Source of the DNA: JAHWKI01 sp035513575
GTDB taxonomy: Bacteria > Gemmatimonadota > Gemmatimonadetes > Longimicrobiales > RSA9
Length of the DNA: 64,000 bases
Assembly (NCBI GenBank): GCA_035513575.1
Contig: DATKBW010000121.1
Location: 46,834-110,833, forward strand
Direction of reading: 5' to 3'
Part shown: in pieces, positions 33,243 through 41,246 of the stretch
Position numbering within the stretch: position 1 is the stretch's first letter
How the letters are laid out: every line of letters starts with the position of its first letter
Position numbers and translations under genes: made by a program
The notes under the pieces: generated by a model
What the model saw: the letters and a program-made list of their open reading frames with translations, nothing else
Databases searched by the model: none
What the model was told of the DNA's origin: nothing

Positions 33243-34999
33243 GGCTGTGTCCCTCCGTTCACGGATCCTCCCGACCGGGGCGCGGCCGCGCTCCGGGGCT
33301 GCGGGAGGGAATGACAGTTCTCGCAGTTCCGCCCCGGCCGGTGCTCCGTGAGGTTCTGGTGGCACGCCAGACAGAAGTCGCGGGTCCGGGGCACGGCGTC
33401 GACCGAGGCGGGCACCGCGGCGTGGCAGCCGGACCCGGCGCAGCCGAGGTGGACCTGCGCGTCGTGGGCGCCCTCCCGCGGCTGTGCATGACACGCCATG
33501 CAGGAGCGATCCGGCTCGTGGTGCTCCCGGTGGCACGCGGCGCAGTCGACGGCGGCGGCGCTCAGCGCGAGACCCTGCGTATGGCACTGCACGCAGTCCA
33601 GCTGGACGTGGGGGCGGTGGTCGAACGGGAGCATGCGCGTGGGGCGGTTCAGCCGGCCGATCCGGATGTCCAGCGTCCGCCGCACGCGCGCCGACAGGCG
33701 CGCCACCTCACCCGGCGTATGGCAGCCCGCGCAGGGTGTGGCCACGGGCGCGGTGTGGTGGCAGGCACGGCAGTCGGCCAGGGAGGTGACGGTCAGGCCG
33801 CCGTGGGTCCGGGTCGTGGAGTGGCAGGCGGTGCATTCCACCCCCCGGTGCTGCGCGTGGCGGAAGGCCGCCGTGTCCTGGGTCCCGTCGACCGCGTGCG
33901 CCGCCCGCGCGAGCCGGTCCAGCGGCCCGGCGGCGGCCAGCCGCACCGGACCCGTTGCGGCCCGGGCCGCGGCCGTCCCGGGGTGGCCGGTCGGCACGAG
34001 GCGCGCGGGACCCCCGCCCGAGACGGGGCGGGCGGGCCGCGCATCGTCGTAGATGTCGCCATGACAGTCGAGGCACCCCGTTTCCGGATGAATCCGGAAC
34101 ACGTGGGCGCTGTGGCAGACGAGGCAGTCCTCGAGCACGCCGGGGTCGAGGCCGCGATGGTAGGAGGTCAGCGTGTCCGGCCGGCCGTGGCATCCGGCCG
34201 ACGCGCACGACTGCACCGCCTGCCGGGGAGTGGTCTGCTCGTGGGGGTTGTGGCACGCACCGCACTCGGCCTGGTGCGGCTCGTCCGGCGGGAGGTTCGC
34301 GAGCATGCTGCGCATCTGGTGGCAGCTGAGGCACTGGGCGGCCTCTGGCCTCAGCGCGGCCGCCGCCTCCGCCGTCCCCGGCGCGTCGCGCGCGGGAGCG
34401 GCGAAGTCGTGGCAGGTGGCGCAGTGGATCGTCAGGTCCGCCATCTCCCCGAGGCGGATCTCCACGCTCTCGTGGCACCCGCCCTGGCCGCAGGTCTGGT
34501 CCGTGGGCGTGAACTGGTGGACTCCGCTCGAGTGGCACTCCACGCAGTTCAGCCCCTGCAGCGACGGCTCATCCGACTCGAAGTGGATCCGGTGCCCCGC
34601 CGTGTTGGCCACACGCACCCATTCCTCGGGGTCCCCTTCGATGTGGCACTCGGCGCAGACCTCGTTGGGGACCATGGCGTGGACGCGGATCGAGTCGGGG
34701 TTCTCGATCACCTGCGCCAGCCCCATCTGGCTGCGCTGGACGATGTTCGGCCGGTGGCACGCCTTGCACCCGAGCCCCCGGTGCGCGCTCCCCGCGAACC
34801 GCTCGAACGGGTCGCGCATGAGGTGGCACTCGAGGCAGAACTGGTTGTCGTGCTGGACGTAGTCGTAGGTCCGGTACATCAGCACCGAACCCACCGCGAG
34901 GAGGGCGACGACCAGGACGCCGGCCACCACCTTCACGCCAGTGGGAACCGCCCGCAGTCGCCGTCCGAACGAACCTGCCAGATCGCCCGGGCGGATCAT
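33239..34999 (-). CDS. 20-heme NapC/NirT-anchored cytochrome c
   Basis: 586 residues. An N-terminal anchor helix (VVAGVLVVALLAVGSVLMY) leads into a NapC/NrfH-like start (NQFCLECHLMRDPFERFAGS, then HRGLGCKACHRPNIV), the hallmark of quinol-oxidising tetraheme domains. In total 17 CXXCH and three CX4CH motifs (CGQGGCH, CASAGCH, CAGSGCH) are present, so about 20 c-hemes. The heme-poor stretch around residues 345-395 divides it into two halves; the second half has CTACH, CRACHH and CAGCH clusters. Start ATG at 34999. Fusion of a NapC-type quinol oxidase to a long heme chain would carry electrons from quinone across the periplasm in one polypeptide, comparable in idea to ImcH (7 hemes) of Geobacter but much longer. 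Confidence 0.92.
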   Translation of the reverse strand: MIRPGDLAGSFGRRLRAVPTGVKVVAGVLVVALLAVGSVLMYRTYDYVQHDNQFCLECHLMRDPFERFAGSAHRGLGCKACHRPNIVQRSQMGLAQVIENPDSIRVHAMVPNEVCAECHIEGDPEEWVRVANTAGHRIHFESDEPSLQGLNCVECHSSGVHQFTPTDQTCGQGGCHESVEIRLGEMADLTIHCATCHDFAAPARDAPGTAEAAAALRPEAAQCLSCHQMRSMLANLPPDEPHQAECGACHNPHEQTTPRQAVQSCASAGCHGRPDTLTSYHRGLDPGVLEDCLVCHSAHVFRIHPETGCLDCHGDIYDDARPARPVSGGGPARLVPTGHPGTAAARAATGPVRLAAAGPLDRLARAAHAVDGTQDTAAFRHAQHRGVECTACHSTTRTHGGLTVTSLADCRACHHTAPVATPCAGCHTPGEVARLSARVRRTLDIRIGRLNRPTRMLPFDHRPHVQLDCVQCHTQGLALSAAAVDCAACHREHHEPDRSCMACHAQPREGAHDAQVHLGCAGSGCHAAVPASVDAVPRTRDFCLACHQNLTEHRPGRNCENCHSLPQPRSAAAPRSGGSVNGGTQP

Positions 35000-35054
35000 T
35001 GCCCCGAACCTAGAGGGCATCCCGCGGGGCCGAAAGTCGGAAATCTCCCGACAT

Positions 35055-36170
35055 TCACGCGGCGGACACCGCGACACGGTCCCTGCCGAGCCCCTTCGCG
35101 GCGTACATGGCCTGGTCCGCCCGGCGGATCAGCCAGTTCGAGAGGTCCGCCGCCCCGGTATCAGGCGACGGCCCTTCACCCGGGGCGATCGCCGCCACCC
35201 CCACCGACGCCGTCACCAGCCCCCCGATGTGCAGCGCCGGCAGGTCGGGGCCGTAGCGGCGGGTCAGGAAGACCGTCGACGCGATGGCGGCACGGATCTC
35301 CTCCCCCAGCGCCGCGGCCTGGTCCGCGTCACGCCCCGGGAGCACGATGGTGAATTCGTCGCCGCCATAGCGGGCGACAATGGCGTCCTCTCCGACCGTC
35401 ACGCGCCGGAGCAGGTAGCCCACTTCCCGGAGCACCTGACTGCCGACCAGGTGGCCATGCCGGTCGTTGACCGGCTTGAAGTGGTCGAGGTCCAGAAAGA
35501 TCAGCGCGCAGGGGCACCCCATCTCGCGACTCCGGGCCAGCTCCTCCCGCAGACGGACGTGGAGGTAGCGGTCGTTGAACAGCCCCGTGAGATCATCGAT
35601 CTTCGCCAGCTCCTGCGCGTGCCGCGTGTCCAGCACGTTCTGCAGGGTGGATGCGGCGTAGCTGGCGAAGACCTCCAGCAGCAGCAGGTCGTGGGCGTCG
35701 TAGGGGCGGCCGCCCAGCCGGTTCAACAGCTGGATCGTGCCGCAGACGGTCGTGCCGATCAGGATCGGCGCCGCCACGATGGACCGGGTCCGGTACCCGG
35801 TCTCCTGGTCCAGCCGGTCGTCGAACGCCTCGTCCGACTCCGTCTCCACCGCCAGGTGAGCCGTGCCCGTCCGGTAGACGTGTCCGGCCACCCCCTCGGT
35901 CGCCGGCTGCGTGCGTCCCATCAGAGCGCCCGCCGGGGGGCCGAACCCCGCCACGAACACCAGCTCGTTCCGCTCCCGATCCCTCACCTTGACGAGGGGG
36001 TCGTCCAGCAGGATCGCCCCGGCCTCGGATGGCACCAGCTCCGCCGCCTTCCCCAGGATCTCGAGGAAGATGTGACGCAGGTCGTGCTCGGGGGGTAGCG
36101 CGGAGGACGCCTTCGACCGCCTCACGAACCGGTCGAGATCCCCCGGCGACAGGGAGTGGTACGTATTCAT
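35055..36170 (-). CDS. GAF-GGDEF diguanylate cyclase
   Basis: 371 residues, cytoplasmic. A GAF sensor (about 28-180, with GAILLDD, EGVAGHVYRTG, RSIVAAPILIGTTVCGTIQLLNR) is followed by a GGDEF domain with DDLTGLFNDRYL, FLDLDHFKPVNDRHGH and the catalytic RYGGDEF (GGDEF at 269-273), ending in ADQAMYAAKGLGRDRV. Makes cyclic-di-GMP from two GTP. The product-inhibition RxxD site expected just upstream of GGDEF is absent (EDAIVARY there). ATG at 36170, directly after the tRNA-Lys region. Downstream the 20-heme operon starts after 55 bp. Confidence 0.93.
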   Translation of the reverse strand: MNTYHSLSPGDLDRFVRRSKASSALPPEHDLRHIFLEILGKAAELVPSEAGAILLDDPLVKVRDRERNELVFVAGFGPPAGALMGRTQPATEGVAGHVYRTGTAHLAVETESDEAFDDRLDQETGYRTRSIVAAPILIGTTVCGTIQLLNRLGGRPYDAHDLLLLEVFASYAASTLQNVLDTRHAQELAKIDDLTGLFNDRYLHVRLREELARSREMGCPCALIFLDLDHFKPVNDRHGHLVGSQVLREVGYLLRRVTVGEDAIVARYGGDEFTIVLPGRDADQAAALGEEIRAAIASTVFLTRRYGPDLPALHIGGLVTASVGVAAIAPGEGPSPDTGAADLSNWLIRRADQAMYAAKGLGRDRVAVSAA

Positions 36171-36195
36171 GGCTCCGTTCGGGACGCGGAGCGAG

Positions 36196-36268
36196 TGGGC
36201 CGGGTGGGGCTCGAACCCACGACCGTTGGATTAAAAGTCCACTGCTCTGCCAGCTGAGCTACCGGCCC
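36196..36268 (-). tRNA. tRNA-Lys (anticodon TTT)
   Basis: 73 nucleotides on the minus strand. Acceptor arms GGGCCGG and CCGGCCC pair perfectly over 7 bp; discriminator A. The D-arm is GCTC-AGCTGGCA-GAGC, the anticodon loop CTTTTAA (anticodon TTT, decoding AAA/AAG), and the T-arm GTGGG-TTCGAGC-CCCAC. CCA is not encoded. It sits alone between the GGDEF gene and the M1 peptidase gene. Confidence 0.96.
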
Positions 36269-36368
36269 TCGATTGGCTGTCACCCCTCTCCCGTGAGCAG
36301 GGACGACGGCCTGCTGCAAACCCTCGACGCCCGTGCCTGTTCCGCTTCTCACACCGCGCTCCGATCCG

Positions 36369-38324
36369 CTACCCCTCCGCCGGCCAGCCCAGCACCTCGT
36401 CGATGCTCCCACGCGAGATCGCGTGGTACGTCGGGCGCGCCTGCCGGTAGATCGCCAGGGCGAGCTCCCGCCCCCACGCCGTGCGCGCCAGGTCCTGGTA
36501 CAGCGGCAGCAGGAACTTCCGCCGCCCCTGCCGCGTCAGGAAATCCTCCAGGGCGCCGAACGCCGGCTCGTAGCGGTTGGCGATGGCCAGTCGCAGCCAC
36601 GCGAAGAGGATCTCGCCGTTCCCCTGCGCCGACAGACCGAACGTACGGTCCAGCTCGGCCAGCCGCTCCGCCGGGAGGCTCCGGGGCAGGCTGGCCAGGA
36701 AGTGGAGCCACTCGTGCGTGCTCCACCCCTGCGTCGCCAGCGACGACGCCGCCTGGCCGTTCGCGAAGGCGTCCGCCTCCTCCCGCGCGTCGGCCAGCGC
36801 CCGGGAGGTCACGGGCGGCAGGTTCGATGGCAGCCCCGGCCGATAGATCCATTCCTCGGGCCGGATCGCCGCCCGCCATTCCGGATGCCCCGCCAGCAGG
36901 TGCTGGTCCAGGTAGGCGAGGAACCGCTCGGTGGTCATCGGCTGGAACGCGTGCGCGTCGAAGTAGCCCCGCAGGAAGCGGTCGAACCGCTCCCGCCCCA
37001 CCACGCTCTCCACGGTCCGCAGGAACGCCGCGCCCTTGTCGTAGGCGATGGCGGTCATCCCCTCGTCCGGGTCCCGCCCCGCCAGCTCCAGGTGCAGGAT
37101 GGTCTCCGACGACGTCGGCCCCCCCAGCGCCTCGATCTCCGCCGCCAGCCCCTCCCGCGCCAGCACCTCCAGCATGGCGGCGTACTCGGCGCCGTAGACC
37201 CGCTCCATGATGCGGTTCTCGATGTAGCTCGTGAACCCCTCGTTCAGCCAGAAGTCGCTCCACGTGGCGTTGGTCACCAGGTTACCCGACCACGAGTGGG
37301 CCAGCTCGTGGGCGATCAGGCTCACCAGCGACCGGTCCCCCGCCAGGATCGTCGGCGTCGCGAACGTCAGCCGCGGGTTCTCCATCCCGCCGAACGGGAA
37401 CGACGGCGGCAGGACGAGCACGTCGTAGCGCCCCCAGCGGTACGGCCCGTACAGCGACTCCGCCGCCTCCAGCATCGCCTCCATGTCCGCCAGCTCGTAC
37501 GCGGCCGCCTCCACGACCGGGGGCTCGGCCCAGACGCCGGTGCGCGGCCCCACCGACCGGAACGCCAGGTCGCCCACCGCCAGCGCGATCAGGTACGGCG
37601 GGATCGGCCGGTCCATGCGGAAGGCGAACACCCGCCCCAGCTCGGTCGCCTCCCCGTCCGGCGTCAGCATCTCCGCGCTCATCACCGCCCGCAGCTCCGC
37701 CGGTACCGTCAGCGTCGCCGTGTACGTCTGCCGGATCCCCGGGCTGTCCTGCGTCGGGATCCAGGTCCGGGTGAGGATCGCCTGCCCCTGCGTGAACAGG
37801 AACGGTGCCTCTCCTCCGGCGGTCTGGGCCGGGTCCAGCCACTGCACCGCCGCCGCCTCGGCGCCCGTGCGGTAGTGGACCTCGACACGCGTGAGGTCCC
37901 GCGGCAGCGCGATCCGGAGCGCCCGGCCCAGATGCGCCACCTCCTCGCCCAGCGCCCACTCCAGCGGGTCCCCCGCGGGCGTGGTCACGTTCCGGATGTC
38001 GAGCCCTCGCGTGTCCAGGACGAGCTCCCTCGCGTCCGGGATGCGCTGGAAGTCCAGCGTCGCGGCGCCCTGGAGGGAGCGGTCCTCGAAGTCCACGAAC
38101 AGCCGCAGGCCCACGTGCGTCACCCGGGCTTCCAGCGGGTTGGCGAAGGAGTGGACGTCCTCCGGCAGCACCGGCGAGAGGGCGGGCGTGGTCTGGACGG
38201 GAGCCGGCGTGCCCGCCTCGCCGCCCGCGGGCGGGAGCGGAACGGTCGTGGTCTGCGGCGACCGCGCGCACGCCGCCGCGAGCGACATCAGGAGCACCGC
38301 CCAGCCGAACCGGATCGATCGCAT
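36369..38324 (-). CDS. M1-family (leukotriene A4 hydrolase-like) aminopeptidase lipoprotein
   Basis: 651 residues. Lipobox MRSIRFGWAVLLMSLAAACA; gluzincin motifs FGGMENPRL (312-318, exopeptidase N-terminus binding), HELAHSW (zinc His339 and His343 with Glu340) and NEGFTSYIE with the third ligand Glu362. The C-terminal alpha-helical ARM-like domain (THEWLHFLASLPRSLP..., RQGRRKFLLPLYQDLARTAWG) and the total length fit the LTA4H branch rather than PepN. Zinc aminopeptidase acting on exported peptides. The ATG at 38324 has GAGGGTGAG upstream; a GTG nine bases earlier is less likely. Confidence 0.93.
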   Translation of the reverse strand: MRSIRFGWAVLLMSLAAACARSPQTTTVPLPPAGGEAGTPAPVQTTPALSPVLPEDVHSFANPLEARVTHVGLRLFVDFEDRSLQGAATLDFQRIPDARELVLDTRGLDIRNVTTPAGDPLEWALGEEVAHLGRALRIALPRDLTRVEVHYRTGAEAAAVQWLDPAQTAGGEAPFLFTQGQAILTRTWIPTQDSPGIRQTYTATLTVPAELRAVMSAEMLTPDGEATELGRVFAFRMDRPIPPYLIALAVGDLAFRSVGPRTGVWAEPPVVEAAAYELADMEAMLEAAESLYGPYRWGRYDVLVLPPSFPFGGMENPRLTFATPTILAGDRSLVSLIAHELAHSWSGNLVTNATWSDFWLNEGFTSYIENRIMERVYGAEYAAMLEVLAREGLAAEIEALGGPTSSETILHLELAGRDPDEGMTAIAYDKGAAFLRTVESVVGRERFDRFLRGYFDAHAFQPMTTERFLAYLDQHLLAGHPEWRAAIRPEEWIYRPGLPSNLPPVTSRALADAREEADAFANGQAASSLATQGWSTHEWLHFLASLPRSLPAERLAELDRTFGLSAQGNGEILFAWLRLAIANRYEPAFGALEDFLTRQGRRKFLLPLYQDLARTAWGRELALAIYRQARPTYHAISRGSIDEVLGWPAEG

Positions 38325-38364
38325 GGTTCTCACCCTCGTGAAAGCCGGTCGCCCCCGGCGCGTT

Positions 38365-38826
38365 TCAGTCCTGCTCCCGCCCCCGCACCCCCGCCGCCGG
38401 GCTGTCCGCGAGCTCCGCCGCGCGACCCCGGGCCGACAGGGTCCCCATCCAGCAGCCCGCCACCGCCGCGAGGATCTGGACCAGGAGCACCGTGACCGCG
38501 GCGGACGCGGAAAGCCGGCTCCAGCCCTCCATCCCCACCGCCACCGCGAGGGCGTTCACCAGCGCCCACGCGGCCAGGGACGTGAGCCCCAGCGCGATGC
38601 CGTGGAGGATCGGCGCTTCCACCGTCCGCAGCCCCGTGAACCAGCCGCCGACGAGGAAGCCCACCGCCACCGCCACGACGGCCCACCCCGTGTCGCCGGC
38701 GGCGTCCCCCTGCATGAGCCCGATGACGATGAGCCCGAACACCGCCACCGACGTGACGGCGATGGCCACCAGCCAGCCGGCCAGGATGCGGACCGGGTGC
38801 ACGTTCTGGAGATGCTCGGTGTGCAT
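38365..38826 (-). CDS. Small four-helix membrane protein of unknown function
   Basis: 153 residues with four hydrophobic helices (ILAGWLVAIAVTSVAVFGL, WAVVAVAVGFLVGGWFTGL, ILHGIALGLTSLAAWALVN, AAVTVLLVQILAAVAGCWMG) and the charged C-terminal GRAAELADSPAAGVRGREQD. Layout resembles TIGR04086/YrzE-like membrane proteins. The start lies two bases after the rnhB stop, so it is probably the last gene of the ribosomal/rnhB operon. No function can be assigned. Confidence 0.75.
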   Translation of the reverse strand: MHTEHLQNVHPVRILAGWLVAIAVTSVAVFGLIVIGLMQGDAAGDTGWAVVAVAVGFLVGGWFTGLRTVEAPILHGIALGLTSLAAWALVNALAVAVGMEGWSRLSASAAVTVLLVQILAAVAGCWMGTLSARGRAAELADSPAAGVRGREQD

Positions 38827-38828
38827 GG

Positions 38829-39485
38829 CTAATCCGTCAGGTCGAGGGAGAGCTGGACGGGCACGAAGGACCGGCGGTGGTGCGGCGTCGGACCGAGCCC
38901 CGCCAGCGCCTCCACGTGCTCCGGCGTGCCGTAGCCCACGTTCGTGTCCCAGCCGTACCCCGGGTACCGTGGCGCCAGCCGGTGCATGATGCGGTCCCGC
39001 ACCGTCTTCGCGACGATCGAGGCGCACGCGATGGTGAACGACTTCATGTCCCCCGCCACGATCGCCGTGTGGCCGGCACCCAGCTCCGGGACCGGCAGCC
39101 CGTCCACCAGGATGTGCTCGGGAAGGGGATCGAGCCGCGCGATCGCGCGGCGCATGGCCAGGTGCGACGCCCGCAGGATGTTCAGCCGATCCACCTCGCG
39201 GCAGCTCGCCGCGCCCACCCCGATGACGAGAGCCCGCCGCCGGATCTCGACCACGAGCTCGTCCCGCGCCTGCGCCGTCAGCAGCTTGGAATCGGTCACG
39301 CCGGGCACGCGCTCCTCGGGACGGAAGATCACCGCCGCCGCCACCACGGGCCCCGCCAGCGGGCCGCGGCCCGCCTCGTCGACTCCCGCCACCAGCGTCA
39401 GCCCCTGCGCCCACAGGTCCCGCTCGATGGCCAGCGGCGCGCCGCGGCGGCGCCGCTTCCGCCCCCGCTTTCGCACCTCCACCAT
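38829..39485 (-). CDS. rnhB: Ribonuclease HII
   Basis: 218 residues. Removes RNA from RNA-DNA hybrids and single ribonucleotides. Motifs: LVAGVDEAGRGPLAGPVVAAAV (DEAGRG with catalytic Asp-Glu), TDSKLL, HILVDGLPVPEL (catalytic Asp), and KSFTIACASIVAKTVRDRIM (third Asp region). A basic N-terminal tail (RKRGRKRRRRG) precedes the domain. Sits in the usual place after rplS; the stop of one gene and the next start are within 13 bases. Confidence 0.96.
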   Translation of the reverse strand: MVEVRKRGRKRRRRGAPLAIERDLWAQGLTLVAGVDEAGRGPLAGPVVAAAVIFRPEERVPGVTDSKLLTAQARDELVVEIRRRALVIGVGAASCREVDRLNILRASHLAMRRAIARLDPLPEHILVDGLPVPELGAGHTAIVAGDMKSFTIACASIVAKTVRDRIMHRLAPRYPGYGWDTNVGYGTPEHVEALAGLGPTPHHRRSFVPVQLSLDLTD

Positions 39486-39498
39486 GGCGGAGGCGCGC

Positions 39499-39846
39499 CT
39501 AGCGCTGCTGCTTCTCGCGGATCCGCGCCGCCTTGCCCCGCCGCGCCCGCAGGTAGTACAGCTTCGCCCGCCGGACCCGGCCGCGCCGCACCACCTTGAT
39601 GGACTCCAGCATCGGCGAGTGCAGCGGGAAGACCCGCTCCACCCCGATACCGGCGGAGACCTTCCGCACCGTGAACGTCTCGCTCACACCGCCACCCTGC
39701 CGGCCGATACAGACGCCCTCGAACGCCTGGGTCCGCTCCTTCTCACCCTCCCGGACCCGCACGTTCACCCGGAGCGTGTCGCCCGGGTCGAAGGACGGCA
39801 GCTCCTTCTGAAGCTGCTCCCGCTCGATCTCCTTCAGCATGTCCAT
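39499..39846 (-). CDS. rplS: 50S ribosomal protein L19
   Basis: 115 residues, the normal length. Signature: FDPGDTLRVNVRVREGEKERTQAFEGVCIGR, FTVRKVSAGIGVERVFPLHSP, and the basic C-terminus VRRGRVRRAKLYYLRARRGKAARIREKQ. Lies at the 30S-50S interface. Start ATG at 39846, or the Met two codons later. It follows trmD with 4 bases between. Confidence 0.97.
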   Translation of the reverse strand: MDMLKEIEREQLQKELPSFDPGDTLRVNVRVREGEKERTQAFEGVCIGRQGGGVSETFTVRKVSAGIGVERVFPLHSPMLESIKVVRRGRVRRAKLYYLRARRGKAARIREKQQR

Positions 39847-39850
39847 GATC

Positions 39851-40594
39851 CTACCCTCTCTCGCGTGCGTCCCACAGGTCCGGCCGACGCTCCCGCGTCA
39901 GCTCCTCCGCCTTCTCCCGCCGCCACGCCTCGATCTTCGCGTGGTCCCCCGTCAACAGCACCGCCGGGACCCGCTGGCCCCGGTACTCCGCCGGCCTCGT
40001 ATACGACGGCGGGCTCAGCAGCCCCTCGTCGTAGAAGCTGTCCGCCGCCGCCGACTCGTGCGTCCCCAGCGCCCCCGGCAGCAGGCGCACCACCGCGTCC
40101 GTGATCGCCAGCGCGGCGAACTCCCCCCCGCTCAGCACGAAGTCGCCCAGCGACACCTCCTCCGTCGCCAGCCCCTCCGCCACCCGCTCGTCCACATCCT
40201 TGTAGTGCCCGCACAGCAGCGTCAGCTGTGGCTCCACCGACAGCCGCACCGCGTCCCGGTGCTCGAACCGTCGCCCCCGCGCGCTCAGCAGCACGATCGG
40301 CCCTGACGGCCTCGCCCCCTCGCCCCCCTCGCCCCCCTCGCCCCCCTCGCCCCCCTGCCCCGCACCGCCGCCCAGCGACTCGATCGCCTCGAAGAACGGC
40401 TCCGGCTTCATCACCATGCCCGACCCGCCTCCGTACGGGTAGTCGTCCACCGTCCGGTGCCGGTCGTGGGCGAACTCCCGCAGGTCCACCACCCGGTACT
40501 CCACCAGCCCCACCTCCGCCGCGCGCCCCGGGATGCTCAGCGAGAGCGGCCCGTCGAAGAAGCCGGGAAAGATGGTCACGATGTTGATTCGCAT
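39851..40594 (-). CDS. trmD: tRNA (guanine-37 N1)-methyltransferase
   Basis: 247 residues. SPOUT-fold methyltransferase that uses SAM to make m1G37. Motifs: MRINIVTIFPGFFDGPLSLSI, DLREFAHDRHRTVDDYPYGGGSGMVMKPEP (trefoil knot entry), LLCGHYKDVDERVAEGL, EVSLGDFVLSGGEFAALAITDAVVRLLPG and YTRPAEYRG. An extra Gly/Glu-rich stretch (about residues 80-100, GGAGQGGEGGEGGEGGEG) is encoded by a 9-bp tandem repeat and is not part of the family core. ATG at 40594. Confidence 0.96.
   Translation of the reverse strand: MRINIVTIFPGFFDGPLSLSIPGRAAEVGLVEYRVVDLREFAHDRHRTVDDYPYGGGSGMVMKPEPFFEAIESLGGGAGQGGEGGEGGEGGEGARPSGPIVLLSARGRRFEHRDAVRLSVEPQLTLLCGHYKDVDERVAEGLATEEVSLGDFVLSGGEFAALAITDAVVRLLPGALGTHESAAADSFYDEGLLSPPSYTRPAEYRGQRVPAVLLTGDHAKIEAWRREKAEELTRERRPDLWDARERG
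40313..40356. repeat. 9-bp tandem repeat inside trmD
   Basis: One 8-bp and four 9-bp units, consensus CGCCCCCCT on the plus strand, encoding repeated Gly-Gly-Glu in TrmD on the other strand. Because the unit is three codons, copy-number change would keep the frame. The C-tract of six may also slip out of frame. Confidence 0.8.
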
Positions 40595-40635
40595 CCGCTC
40601 ACTGCGTTCGCATCACGCCCGCTTCGCGAGCAATT

Positions 40636-40650
40636 GCGCCCGAAGGGCGC
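40636..40650. repeat. Extragenic palindrome, 6-bp stem with GAA loop
   Basis: GCGCCC-GAA-GGGCGC in the 103-bp spacer between rimM and trmD. The neighbouring copy at 40675-40689 has the same stem and a GCA loop; both are preceded by TT(G). Possibly an mRNA processing or attenuation structure inside the ribosomal operon. Confidence 0.55.
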
Positions 40651-40674
40651 TTGTTGCGGCGCCAGCCGCGTGTT

Positions 40675-40689
40675 GCGCCCGCAGGGCGC
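40675..40689. repeat. Extragenic palindrome, 6-bp stem with GCA loop
   Basis: GCGCCC-GCA-GGGCGC, second copy of the element at 40636, 9 bases before the rimM stop codon. Between the two copies TGCGGCGCCAGCCGCG gives a further short inverted repeat. Confidence 0.55.
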
Positions 40690-40697
40690 GCCCCCCC

Positions 40698-41246
40698 CTA
40701 GAGATCCAGCAGCCCCTCCGGCGGATCGATCACGAGCCGGCCCCCCTCCCGGTCCACCTCTTTCACCACCCGGCTGACGAACGGCACCAGATGGACCTTC
40801 CCCTCCCCCTTCACTTCCAGCAGGTGGGAGGGCTCCGTCTCGAACACCTCCCGCACCAGGCCGACCTCCCGGCCGTCCACCGTCTCGACTCGCAGGCCGA
40901 GCAGCTCGTGGTAGAACAGCCCGTCTGCGTCCTCGTCCTCCGGCAGCATCGCCGCCGGCACCAGCAGGTAGCGCGTCGTCAGATCCGCCGCCGCGGCCCG
41001 GTCCGCCACTCCCTCGAACTTCAGCAGCAGACCTTTCCGATGCGGCCGCGACGCCTCGATCCTCAGCGTCGCCGCGCCCTCCCCCGCCTCCCCTTCCTCG
41101 TCCCCCACCACCACCTGGCGACCCGGGCCCAGGACCTCGTCCGGCCGGTCCGTCAGCGGCCACACCAGGATCTCGCCCTTCGTACCGTGTGGCCTGCTCA
41201 GCTGCCCGACGACCAGAAACTCCGGCTCCGGAACGCGGCCAGCCAC
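40698..41246 (-). CDS. rimM: 16S rRNA processing protein RimM
   Basis: 182 residues. RimM helps mature the 30S head and binds S19. N-terminal barrel: FLVVGQLSRPHGTKGEILVWPLTDRPD, the typical vGkI.kphGvkGev pattern; linker with GVADRAAAADLTTRYLLVP; C-terminal PRC barrel with LLGLRVETVDGREVGLVREVFE, HLLEVKGEGKVHLVPFVSRVVKEVD and RLVIDPPEGLLDL. GTG start at 41246, one base before the rpsP stop (41247 on this strand), so the genes are coupled. Confidence 0.95.
   Translation of the reverse strand: MAGRVPEPEFLVVGQLSRPHGTKGEILVWPLTDRPDEVLGPGRQVVVGDEEGEAGEGAATLRIEASRPHRKGLLLKFEGVADRAAAADLTTRYLLVPAAMLPEDEDADGLFYHELLGLRVETVDGREVGLVREVFETEPSHLLEVKGEGKVHLVPFVSRVVKEVDREGGRLVIDPPEGLLDL

Noticed and set aside
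40313..40356. CRISPR-like tandem repeat
   Set aside because: Units are 9 bp with no spacers and are inside trmD; it is a coding microsatellite.
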